Positions 33,944 through 42,606 of a stretch of DNA of 64,000 bases are shown piece by piece; positions within the stretch are counted from its first letter, which is position 1, and every line of letters starts with the position of its first letter. Both the position numbers and the translations under genes were made by a program. The notes beneath the pieces were generated by a model. It did not search any database and was not told the DNA's origin. It worked only from the letters and a program-made list of their open reading frames with translations. Source of the stretch: Selaginella moellendorffii (Eukaryota; Streptophyta; Lycopodiopsida; Selaginellales; Selaginellaceae); NCBI RefSeq assembly GCF_000143415.4, contig NW_003314266.1:2246486-2310485 (forward strand), written 5' to 3'.

Positions 33944-34143
33944 CACCCCCGCAAATGAAATAAAACTCTCTCGTCTGTGATGTCACAGAGGGGGCCAAAG
34001 ATCTTCGTTCCCGGGTCAGCGTTTGTGTAAGTAACGCTTCCCCGCGTCTTACAAAACGGGCTTGGTTTTTGTTTGGCATCGCGATCAATTTCAATGCTTG
34101 CATTCACGTGTTTGCTTTGCCAACTCGACGTCGAATGTGATCG

Positions 34144-35847
34144 GTGGTGCAAACGTGCAAAGATCCAGGAAGAATTTCCATGGATGCTGTCGAGCTTGTG
34201 AGGTCGTGCTCGAGCCTGGCCGCGGCAAGGGACTTGCACGATCGGATTCGCACGTCTCGCAGCCGCACGGACACTTATGTTCTCCGGAAGCTCGTCGAAT
34301 TGTACGGGAAGCTCGGGGCGCTGAAAGATGCCGAGGATGTCTTTGACACCATCCAGCCCAAGGATTCTTTCTCGTGTAACTACATGATCTCGGCATATGC
34401 CCGAAACGGGAATCTTTACAAGGCGAGGATGCTGTTTGAGGAGATGCCGAAGAGGACGCTAGTGTCGTGGAGTGTGGTATTAACGGCATATTCGCGGGCA
34501 GGGAAACTTGAAGATGCTAAGATTTTGTTCGAAACGATGCCACATTGGGATGTTATCTGCTGGACAGCTTTGCTGGAGGGATATGCCCGAACAGGGCATC
34601 TGGAGGACGCCGAGAGGATTTTCGACGAGATGCCGGAGAGAGATTCCGTGTGCTGGACGTCCATGCTTGGGGCATATGCCGAGAAGGGGCATTTACAAAA
34701 GTCTAAGAGAATGTTTGACAGCATGCCCTCTAGAGATCTCGTTGCATGGACTTGTATGCTCTCTGTATATGCTCAAGCGGGAAAAGCTGACACGGCTGGT
34801 GAAATCTTTGAGAGGATGCCCGAGTGGAACCTTGTTTCGTGGACGTTGATGCTTTGGGCATATGCTCGGTCTGGGAATCTCCAAAAGGCAATGCAAACGT
34901 TTGACAACATGCCCGAAGCGAACTTGGTCTCTTGGAATTGCATTATCAACGCGTGTGCCGAAAGCAAGGATGTTAACAGCGCGAAGGCTCTTTTTGATAG
35001 CATGCCCGTGTGGGATCTCGTCACGCTCACCTCCATGCTAACTGCATATGCTCATAGTGGGCATTATAAAGATGCCATGAATCTTTTTCAAAACATGCCA
35101 GAGAAAGATCTCATATCCTGGAACACAGCCTTAGCAGCCTGCGTTGAGAACAATCAACTCGAAGAGGCGAAGTTCCTGTTTGACACAATGCCACAGTTGG
35201 ACATAACTTCCTGGACTGTGGTGCTTTCGGCATATTCCTTAGCTGGGCATCTGCAAAATGCCAAGTTAATGTTCGATGCCATGCCAGTCCAGGACCTTGT
35301 CTCGTGGAACTGTCTCCTGAGCGGATATGCCGAGGGTGGTCACGTGTCACATGCGGAGAGGCTGTTCAGCCGGATCCCATGCCGCGACCTGGTAACGTGG
35401 ACTGCCATGCTTGGTGCTTATTGTAGGAATTGGCGTCCCAAGAAAGTTTTGTATGTTTTTTCGCTGATGCAAATGTTTGATTTTCCAGATCAGGTGTGTT
35501 TTGCATCAGTGTTGAGCTCTTGCAGCCATTTAGGTAGAGTTTATGATGGAAGATCATATTTTGTCTCCATGGGTTTTGATTTCGGAGTGAAGGCGACAAA
35601 GCAGCATTATTGTTGCATGGTTGACTTGCTCTGTAGGACGGGATACTTGGAAGATGCTAAGAATCTGCTTGTGAACATGCCATTTACAGCCAGTGTTGTT
35701 GACTGGACAAGCTTGCTTGGGGCTTCTAAGACGGCAAGAAATTTGGAGCACGGAGCTAGGGCGGCTAAACAAGCTGTTGAGTGTGATCCTCAAGAGAGTG
35801 TGCCTTATGTGTTGCTTGGAAACATAATTGAAAGTCCTAGTCTTTGA
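34144..35847 (+). CDS. PPR protein, SS-type, truncated E region (PPR-1)
   Basis: Pentatricopeptide-repeat protein; such proteins bind organellar RNA in a sequence-specific way. Intronless, up to 567 aa; the in-frame Met at 34180 (MDAVELVRSC) is an alternative start that fits paralogues better. About fifteen repeats, mostly 31 residues with the pattern MPxxDxxSWTxMLxAYAxxGxLxxAKxLFD. Near the C-terminus are longer P2-L2-S2-like motifs (MQMFDFPDQVCFASVLSSCSHLG, MVDLLCRTGYLEDA). The E1-like motif stops soon after YVLLGNI, so there is no E2 or DYW domain. No clear targeting peptide is visible. Whether it is functional cannot be told from sequence alone. Confidence 0.88.
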   Translation: MVQTCKDPGRISMDAVELVRSCSSLAAARDLHDRIRTSRSRTDTYVLRKLVELYGKLGALKDAEDVFDTIQPKDSFSCNYMISAYARNGNLYKARMLFEEMPKRTLVSWSVVLTAYSRAGKLEDAKILFETMPHWDVICWTALLEGYARTGHLEDAERIFDEMPERDSVCWTSMLGAYAEKGHLQKSKRMFDSMPSRDLVAWTCMLSVYAQAGKADTAGEIFERMPEWNLVSWTLMLWAYARSGNLQKAMQTFDNMPEANLVSWNCIINACAESKDVNSAKALFDSMPVWDLVTLTSMLTAYAHSGHYKDAMNLFQNMPEKDLISWNTALAACVENNQLEEAKFLFDTMPQLDITSWTVVLSAYSLAGHLQNAKLMFDAMPVQDLVSWNCLLSGYAEGGHVSHAERLFSRIPCRDLVTWTAMLGAYCRNWRPKKVLYVFSLMQMFDFPDQVCFASVLSSCSHLGRVYDGRSYFVSMGFDFGVKATKQHYCCMVDLLCRTGYLEDAKNLLVNMPFTASVVDWTSLLGASKTARNLEHGARAAKQAVECDPQESVPYVLLGNIIESPSL

Positions 35848-35939
35848 ATTTTATAGCTTTATTTATTGCTTTTAGGAATATTACCTTTTCTTGAGTATTT
35901 TTAATTTATTTCTAAGTTCCATTTTTAGATATTTTAGCA
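35848..35939. other. Short AT-rich spacer
   Basis: 3' flank of PPR-1; nothing else seen. Confidence 0.5.
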
Positions 35940-36390
35940 CTATAGTCAACCTGTCAATAGAGTGCTCTTCAGCTCCAAACTCTTCGTTCGACTTGAAACA
36001 TCAATCTGCCAATGATCCCGTTGAATGAGAACCTCCAGCTCTTCAAACCTGATCCATCTCTCCTGGGTAAGAGTATGTGTGATATGTGGTTCCATCCTCT
36101 TGCAGCAGCACAGCACAGGAATCCCCAATGCTTGCAACAACCTTGGTGGTGGTGATCGAACCCACCATTGCTGTTATTCCAGTTGTCCTTGCTTATTAGG
36201 AAGTTGTAGTCTAACTGCTGCAAGCTCTTTGCTCCCCACTGGAAATTGTTCTCTTTGACAAAGATGACAACCAGAGTCACCACTGTGTCCATCGTTAGTG
36301 TCACAGCACTGCTACCAATGATACTCTCCATAGAACATGTATCTTTCATTGTCTCTCGTAGAACTCTCTCCATGAAGCCAATGTCCTTCC
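35940..36390 (-). pseudogene. PP2C phosphatase relic
   Basis: Nucleotide similarity to the PP2C gene at 41,627-42,520, same strand. The remnant holds the N-terminal DTCSMESIIGSS block (near 36,330), the KENN block, scraps of the middle and the CFKSN...GAEE-like block near 35,960. Frames are broken, the DGHGG motif is lost, and the C-terminal third is absent. Confidence 0.8.
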
Positions 36391-38716
36391 ATAAACCACA
36401 TTATGTAATTGCACCTTTTATTATTTGATTAAGTTTTTCATAAAAAATAATTGTTTGGAAAGTTTTGTACTATATTTAAATGACAGTAAGTATTGCCCTT
36501 TAAAATTCATTATCATCATATTCTACACAAATATTACATTCTTAACCTATTTAAAAGGTCTTAAAAGTTTTTATATATTTTTGTTATTTTATAATATAAA
36601 TTTATCATAAATTTCTCTAATTAATAATGTATTTGTGAATAGTATAATACTCAAAATCCATTAACCACCTATCTATCAAATGCTGAGTTTTTATGTAAAA
36701 TATTTCTTAATATAGGTTGAGTTTTGATTGTAATTTAACACTTGGAGGATTTTTTATATATAGAATTATAAATAATTTTTAATAATATTTTTAATTAACT
36801 TAAATTCAATAAACATTGTAAGGTTTGTAAATATATGTACATATTATATGCTTAGGTAATATTCTAATTATAGTACTTGAACCATTCATTTAGAACTATC
36901 CATTCATGTATATTAACAGGGGTTAAACTTCAATTAATATACCTATTCCTATATCCCAAACACTCACATTGGTGGAGGTGAGGGGCATTATAATTTGTCC
37001 CTAGAGGGCAAAACTTTTTAACAATGCTTTACTTTAGTGTTTAGGATTGTGCTTTTATTTTTATTCTTTTCTTTTTCTTTTAAATCTAGATTTATATTAA
37101 TTTTTTCCAAGATCTAGAATTCTAATTATTTTTGTGCTTAGATTTTCTCTTCTTTTTGATTTTCATTGCATTCTTTTCTTTTGCACCATCATCAATCAAA
37201 AAGTATATCACTTAAAGATGTTAAAATTACTTTGTTGAATTGAGTTTTTAGTATTATTGGTCATGATTGCATAGTGATATACCCATCTTTACCTTCCATG
37301 GGATGTGATTACACAGATTTTATAATTCTCAATATCCCACTATTTCCTACTGATATAGAGTGTGATCATGACAACAATTGAAAAGGTATGCATAATGCAG
37401 TGTGGTTCTTGAAGAATGCTTGGAGATTAAATTTATGAGAAAACAATGTTTATGAGCTAAAGTGAATTTTAGATTGTGATAAAGAGCTTAATTATAATGG
37501 AAATAGCTTTAGAGATCAATTGAAGATTTTGCAAGGTAATTGTTAATTTTTCAATATGCAATCTAATTCTTTTTCTTTGCTTTTTACTTTTTCCTAACTT
37601 TTTTTAATTTTCTCTACCTAAGCCATCTTTTTAAGTTTTTAATATTTCTTTCTCCTATGCAGTATTTCCTTCTTCTAACACATTGATCATTTAAAACTCT
37701 TATAATTCTTATTCTTAGTACAGTGTTGAGTTGAGTATTTTTTGTACTCCTTATTTTATTTAAATATTGAGCATATCTGTGAAGTTGAGAATTTTATTTT
37801 TGTTTTATTAGCAGAGTCTTTGATCATTTCTAGTGTTTAATATTCCTCCTATTCCAAGAATTGAGTCACTTTTGCCATAGTTTCAAATTGGGTACATATT
37901 TTCAGTTGTAAGTACCACTAAGAGTCTTTAATTTACTATTAGTATTAAGGAGTTTATGTGTTCCTTTGAGAGTGGGAATATTTTTATTGATTTTCCTATA
38001 TCAAGTGTTGAGTTATATATTGAGGAGGTTGAGCAATGTGAATTTTGTGTTTATATTGAGGTGCTTTAAGCATTTTATGACAGAAAGTCTCCTCTTTGAG
38101 CACATATCATTATTTTTATTTCCCCATTTTCACTTTAATAAGTATTGAATTTTTTTTTTCAATGCCTCTTTATCCACTTTTACTTTTCCATAATGTTTAT
38201 TCTTCACTTTTTCTTCTTTGTCTTGATACTTCAAATATATTTTTCTTTTTCAAAGGGGGTAGAGGGGACAAATGTGAGTTTGACCCTAATGATAGATTGA
38301 GGATAAGTGAATATGATAGTGGAGTAAGGACGAATAATATGGATTATGAAGTGAAGACAAATATGATGAGTCTAAATGAAACATTTTACCCCAATGTAAT
38401 GAGGCCAAAGGGATGTGATAGTGAAGTGAGGTTAAATATAAATAGTAGAGTAAGGATAAGCACAACAAATTTGAACGAAACTAATATTTTAAAACTTTTA
38501 TTTTCTTTTGAGGAAGGGATGTAGAAGAAAAATAGAGTGAGTTTGACTTCCTATGTGTGCTGCTAGACAAAGACAAAAATCACAAATCCAAGTTAATATT
38601 AGGTTTTACTTATAGTCATTAATCTAAGTTAATGATTGTCGTAAAGGATTATTAATGGATATAATTAAAAATATGATGTATCATTTTTTATAATGGTGTT
38701 TTATGGACTATAGTGG
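36391..38716. other. AT-rich DNA with a decayed gypsy remnant
   Basis: No gene. At 36,963-36,968 is CTCACA followed by TTGGTGGAGGTGAGGGGCA, the LTR end plus primer-site-like sequence of the same gypsy family as 13,106-13,252. This marks a decayed plus-strand copy starting near 36,850. The open stretch 38,096-38,524 has no recognisable domain. Confidence 0.45.
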
Positions 38717-38856
38717 TGTAAGCTTCTGAATTTAGACTTCCCGAAAGATCACCTAACCCAGTACTATTCAAACCCAAAGATATTTAACCCCAAATATCCC
38801 AAAACCCTTAACCGTTTGGAAAAAAGGGTGTACTCTTGTTCATAGACCCTTTCCCT
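38717..38856 (-). repeat. Cassandra-like LTR fragment, reverse orientation
   Basis: Starts TGTAAGCTTCTGAA (plus strand). In reverse complement it carries the same 5S-like block as the array at 39,065-40,864, with more divergence. It covers only the 3' part of the LTR (about 140 of 190 bp) and ends inside PPR-like sequence. Confidence 0.75.
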
Positions 38857-39059
38857 CGAATTTCCAACAACCATCTGCCAAGTTTGAGGCAATTATCATG
38901 TTCCAAGACGACATACTCCACTCAGGAAGCTTGTCAAATAGCTTCTTTGCTTGCTAGAAATACTCATTTTGAGCGTAGGCTGCCACTATAGCTTTCAAGG
39001 AGACGATGTCTTCTCAGACTTTGCAGTGGTATGGACGTCCCTACGGAAGATTGATCCAC

Positions 39060-39064
39060 AACAC
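39060..39064. repeat. Target-site duplication AACAC (left)
   Basis: AACAC precedes the first LTR and recurs at 40865-40869 after the fourth. Confidence 0.85.
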
Positions 39065-39259
39065 TGTAAGCAATCAAAGGGAACGACGCGAGAGACGGTC
39101 CATAAGGGTTCAAATACAGAGGGAAAGGGCCCATGAATAAAAATGCACCCCCTTTTCCAATCGGTTAAGGGTCTTGGGATATTTGGGGTTAAGCATCCTT
39201 GAGTGTGAATAGTATTGGGCTGGGTGACCTCCCGGGAAATCCAAACTCAGGAACTTACA
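39065..39259 (+). repeat. Cassandra-like LTR 1
   Basis: 195 bp, TGTAAGCAATC...CTTACA. The 5S-like block is at 39189-39242. Confidence 0.85.
39189..39242 (+). promoter_or_regulatory. 5S-rRNA-like pol III promoter block in LTR 1
   Basis: GTTAAGCATCCTTGAG, then ATAGTATTGGGCTGGGTGAC, then CTCCCGGGAAATCC. In plant 5S rRNA the corresponding stretch is GTTAAGCGTGCTTGGG, then GTAGTACTAGGATGGGTGAC, then CTCCCGGGAAGTCC (from memory of the family). This span contains the internal A-box and C-box. Copies are at 39724-39777, 40259-40312 and 40794-40847. Confidence 0.8.
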
Positions 39260-39460
39260 TTTGGTATTAAAGGGGTCTCGAGTCCGACTCTGTTGGTTGG
39301 CTAGGGGAATCACACCACATGAACTTACATTTGGTATCAGAGGGGTTTCGAGTCCGACTCTGTTGGTTGGCTAGGGGAATCACACCACATGAACTTACAT
39401 TTGGTATCAGAGGGGTCTCGAGTCTGACTCTGTTGGTTGACTAGGGGAATCACACCACAT
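39257..39460 (+). repeat. Three 70-bp subrepeats each carrying a primer-binding-site-like motif
   Basis: The unit GAACTTACATTTGGTAT through CACACCACAT occurs at 39251, 39321 and 39391 in body 1 and likewise in bodies 2 and 3. Each repeats the LTR end (CTTACA) plus TTTGGTATYARAGG. The first, at the true LTR end, is the most diverged from the tRNA match (GGTATTAAAGG); the second and third read GGTATCAGAGG. Confidence 0.9.
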
Positions 39461-39604
39461 GTTGATTGACATCTGGCTAGTCCAGTTTGCTCCCACTGGG
39501 CTCGACCCGAGAGGTAGGGTGTCAAGAGAGTGGGGCTCTCGGGAGAGCTGCGGCTCTCAGCTTCCGTTCAAAAGGGCGTGAACTTGCAGGGAAGCGTGGT
39601 GGAT

Positions 39605-39794
39605 TGTAAGTAAGGGGACGACGCGAGAGACGGTCCATAAGGGTTCAAATACAGAGGGAAAGGGCCCATGAATAAAAATGCACCCCCTTTTCCAATCGGT
39701 TAAGGGTCTTGGGATATTTGGGGTTAAGCATCCTTGAGTGTGAATAGTATTGGGCTGGGTGACCTCCCGGGAAATCCAAACTCAGGAACTTACA
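39605..39794 (+). repeat. Cassandra-like LTR 2
   Basis: 190 bp, TGTAAGTAAGGGG...CTTACA. Near-identical to LTR 1 after its first 15 bases. Confidence 0.9.
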
Positions 39795-40139
39795 TTTGGT
39801 ATTAAAGGGGTCTCGAGTCCGACTCTGTTGGTTGGCTAGGGGAATCACACCACATGAACTTACATTTGGTATCAGAGGGGTTTCGAGTCCGACTCTGTTG
39901 GTTGGCTAGGGGAATCACACCACATGAACTTACATTTGGTATCAGAGGGGTCTCGAGTCTGACTCTGTTGGTTGACTAGGGGAATCACACCACATGTTGA
40001 TTGACATCTGGCTAGTCCAGTTTGCTCCCACTGGGCTCGACCCGAGAGGTAGGGTGTCAAGAGAGTGGGGCTCTCGGGAGAGCTGCGGCTCTCAGCTTCC
40101 GTTCAAAAGGGCGTGAACTTGCAGGGAAGCGTGGTGGAT

Positions 40140-40329
40140 TGTAAGTAAGGGGACGACGCGAAAGACGGTCCATAAGGGTTCAAATACAGAGGGAAAGGGC
40201 CCATGAATAAAAATGCACCCCCTTTTCCAATCGGTTAAGGGTCTTGGGATATTTGGGGTTAAGCATCCTTGAGTGTGAATAGTACTAGGCTGGGTGACCT
40301 CCCGGGAAATCCAAACTCAGGAACTTACA
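40140..40329 (+). repeat. Cassandra-like LTR 3
   Basis: 190 bp; differs from LTR 2 at a few bases, all seemingly transitions. Confidence 0.9.
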
Positions 40330-40674
40330 TTTGGTATTAAAGGGGTTTCGAGTCCGACTCTGTTGGTTGGCTAGGGGAATCACACCACATGAACTTACAT
40401 TTGGTATTAGAGGGGTTTCGAGTCCGACTCTGTTGGTTGGCTAGGGGAATCACACCACATGAACTTACATTTGGTATCAGAGGGGTCTCGAGTCTGACTC
40501 TATTGGTTGACTAGGGGAATCACACCACATGTTGATTGACATCTGGCTAGTCCAGTTTGCTCCCACTGGGCTCGACCCGAGAGGTAGGGTGTCAAGAGAG
40601 TGGGGCTCTCGGGAGAGCTGCGGCTCTCAGCTTCCGTTCAAAAGGGCGTGAACTTGCAGGGAAGCGTGGTGGAT

Positions 40675-40864
40675 TGTAAGTAAGGGGACGACACGAGAGA
40701 CGGTCCATAAGGGTTCAAATACAGAGGGAAAGGGCCCATGAATAAAAATGCACCCCCTTTTCCAATCGGTTAAGGGTCTTGGGATATTTGGGGTTAAGCG
40801 TCCTTGAGTGTGAATAGTACTGGGCTGGGTGACTTCCCAGGAAGTCCAAACTCAGGAACTTACA
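40675..40864 (+). repeat. Cassandra-like LTR 4 (terminal)
   Basis: 190 bp. It ends CTTACA at 40864 and is followed at once by the AACAC duplication and PPR pseudogene sequence. It is the most diverged of the four within the 5S-like block (GTGACTTCCCAGGAAGTCC). Confidence 0.9.
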
Positions 40865-40869
40865 AACAC
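40865..40869. repeat. Target-site duplication AACAC (right)
   Basis: Matches 39060-39064. Confidence 0.85.
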
Positions 40870-40976
40870 TTTGTTCCTGAGTGCCATCTCCTCGAAAATC
40901 TCCCTCACCTCTCCAACAGATGCATTGGCGACACATCTGGCAAGCATCACATTGAAACGATCTTCTTGCGGGGCAT

Positions 40977-41112
40977 CAATTGGAAAAAAAATCTACTGTG
41001 AGATCGTGGAGACTGGTGGGCATCGTTTGGAAAAAAATCTACTGTGAGATCGTGGAGACTGGTGGGCATCGTTTGGAAAAAAATCTACTGTGAGATCGTG
41101 GAGACTGGTGTT
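40977..41112. repeat. 46-bp tandem triplication inside the PPR pseudogene
   Basis: The block TTTGGAAAAAAATCTACTGT through GGTGGGCATCG repeats with a 46-bp period (markers at 40991, 41037 and 41083). It is a local duplication after the gene died. Confidence 0.9.
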
Positions 41113-41626
41113 GGCGTAAGCCGCGAGCATCGCATCCCACAAGACGAGCATGTGGTGTTCCATTTGATCGAAGAGCTGCTTGCATATCTCGAGAGCATTA
41201 CATTTCACAACTGGACGTTCCTGCTCGGCATCAGATCAAACGCTTTCGATGCGAGTAGGTGCGTAGGTGGAGATCACAACGCAACGTTTTTGTGAGGCAT
41301 TTGTCAAAGATCTCTCAGGCTACTTCCAAGTTCCCGTTATGGGCAACTGTCAATAGCGTTGTTGACGAGACAACATCCGCTCCATCAAAAAATCCAAAGA
41401 CCATAACCTTCTGGCATCCTTCGGCCTTTATCCATTTGCCCTTTCTGGGAAAATGGATATCTTGAGTCAATCGCAGTTCAAGAGACGCTACTGGGTTCTT
41501 GGATTGATCGTCTCGGGTATATGCAGTGATCATGACCGTTTTATAGACGAGGTTCTCCTGTTCTGTTTTTTAAAAGCATTAGAACGGTGACTTATTTTGT
41601 ACAAATGTATTTTCCTCAACTAAAAC

Positions 41627-42520
41627 TTACTTGATGGCCAATTTCCCAAAGTTAGTATACCAGCTATACCTGTTCATGGTGAGCTTATCCACTGGGGAGC
41701 AAGCAGCAGTCTTGAGTTGTATCGCCACTAAAGTTTGGTTGTCCTTATTAAACTCACTTAACATACCACATTCCTTGGCGGCCCTTTGCATATATTTTTT
41801 ATTCTTGCTCATCAGCTCATCCTCCAACAGCAGCTTTTCCATCTTCGACTGTGCGCAAAACATATCCACGCCATCAGAAGCAAGCACAAGAAACCCACAT
41901 CCTTGCGGTATCTCAAACTCCACAATGTCTGGAACTGGGCTCACAGCTTGTTCTTCAGCTCCAAACTTTTTGTTAGACTTGAAACATCGATCTCCCAATG
42001 ATCTTGTCATGGCAAGCTGCCACATGTGTACGCCCTGTTGAACGATAGACTTGTCAGCCGTGAGGGAACCTCCGGCTCTTCGAACCCGATCCATCTCCCC
42101 TGGGTAAGAGTGTTTGTGATCTTCCGTGAGTTTGATCCACGTTCCATCCTGTTGCAGCAGCATAGCAAATGAATCCCCAACGCTTGCAACAAAAACTTTG
42201 GTGGCGGTGATCAAAGCCACTGTTGCTGTTGTTCCACTGGTGCCCCTTCTGATTAACAAGCGCTCGAGCTCCATGAACACCTGGTGCAAGCTCTCTGCGT
42301 AGTTACCGCGATGGAAATCTCGGTTTGAAGCCAAGAGGCTGCCAATCTTCTCTTTGACATAGATGGCAGCTGAGTTGCCACCATGTCCATCGTAAACGCC
42401 AATAAGCGACGCACTGCTACCAACGATACTCTCCATGGAACACGTATCTTCCATTGCCCATCGCTGACCCTTCTCCATGAAGCCCAAAACTTTGACGCGA
42501 ACGTCTTCGAAGGATTCCAT
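41627..42520 (-). CDS. Protein phosphatase 2C
   Basis: Mg/Mn-dependent Ser/Thr phosphatase of the PPM/PP2C family. Single exon, 297 aa from the ATG at 42520; an upstream in-frame extension to 42931 overlaps the divergent neighbour and is rejected. Motifs in order: KGQRWAMEDTCSMES; GVYDGHGGNSAA with metal-binding Asp and Gly; TSGTTATVALI; VASVGDSFAMLLQQ; LTEDHKHSYPGEMDRVRRAGG; MTRSLGDRCFK; GFLVLASDGVDMF; and KDNQTLVAIQL with the last metal ligand. All core catalytic positions are present. No targeting sequence is evident, so cytosolic or nuclear. Only 86 nt separate its start from the divergent gene at 42607. A decayed paralogue lies at 35,940-36,390. Confidence 0.92.
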   Translation of the reverse strand: MESFEDVRVKVLGFMEKGQRWAMEDTCSMESIVGSSASLIGVYDGHGGNSAAIYVKEKIGSLLASNRDFHRGNYAESLHQVFMELERLLIRRGTSGTTATVALITATKVFVASVGDSFAMLLQQDGTWIKLTEDHKHSYPGEMDRVRRAGGSLTADKSIVQQGVHMWQLAMTRSLGDRCFKSNKKFGAEEQAVSPVPDIVEFEIPQGCGFLVLASDGVDMFCAQSKMEKLLLEDELMSKNKKYMQRAAKECGMLSEFNKDNQTLVAIQLKTAACSPVDKLTMNRYSWYTNFGKLAIK

Positions 42521-42606
42521 TGCTTTTCCCCACACCCTAAAAGCCACACTATTTATTTGAAAGGACTGAAAGGGGCTTTTATTTGGAGGTTTAGGGTTTT
42601 TTGGCG
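42521..42606. promoter_or_regulatory. Shared promoter of the PP2C and the divergent unknown gene
   Basis: 86 nt between opposing start codons, including ATTTATTT-like AT-rich sequence and TTTAGGGTTTTTTGG next to the plus-strand start, which resembles a plant telo-box (AAACCCTAA complement). Confidence 0.45.

Larger units (their letters stand above)
39065..40864 (+). mobile_element. Tandem array of a Cassandra-like TRIM retrotransposon (4 LTRs, 3 internal regions)
   Basis: 1.8 kb with an exact 535-bp period: the ACGACGCG-type marker lies at 39083, 39618, 40153 and 40688. Each period is one 190-bp LTR (the first is 195 bp) plus one 345-bp internal region. LTRs begin TGTAAG and end CTTACA, so they have 6-bp terminal inverted repeats. 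Each carries a block resembling the 3' half of 5S rRNA, the hallmark of Cassandra TRIMs. Directly after each LTR comes a methionine-tRNA-type primer site (TTTGGTATYARAGG). There is no coding capacity. One AACAC duplication flanks the whole array, as if it inserted as a unit. Confidence 0.9.
38857..41540 (-). pseudogene. PPR pseudogene, close relative of the PPR at 49,430, interrupted by a TRIM array
   Basis: The minus strand matches the PPR gene at 49,430-51,667 over many repeats. 41,520-41,300 has DVVSSTTLLTVAHNGNLEVA (paralogue: DVVSWTTLMTAFAHNGDLLEA). 40,960-40,870 has MLARCVANASVGEVREIFEEMALRN. 39,060-38,860 has MVAAYAQNEYF then QAKKLFDKLPEWS. Stops, frameshifts and a 46-bp triplication break it. 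The TRIM array at 39,065-40,864 splits it. Confidence 0.85.

Noticed and set aside
39251-40480. Regular 70-bp repeats that resemble a CRISPR-like array
   Set aside because: Units are contiguous subrepeats without variable spacers, they lie inside TRIM bodies, and the host is a plant nuclear genome.
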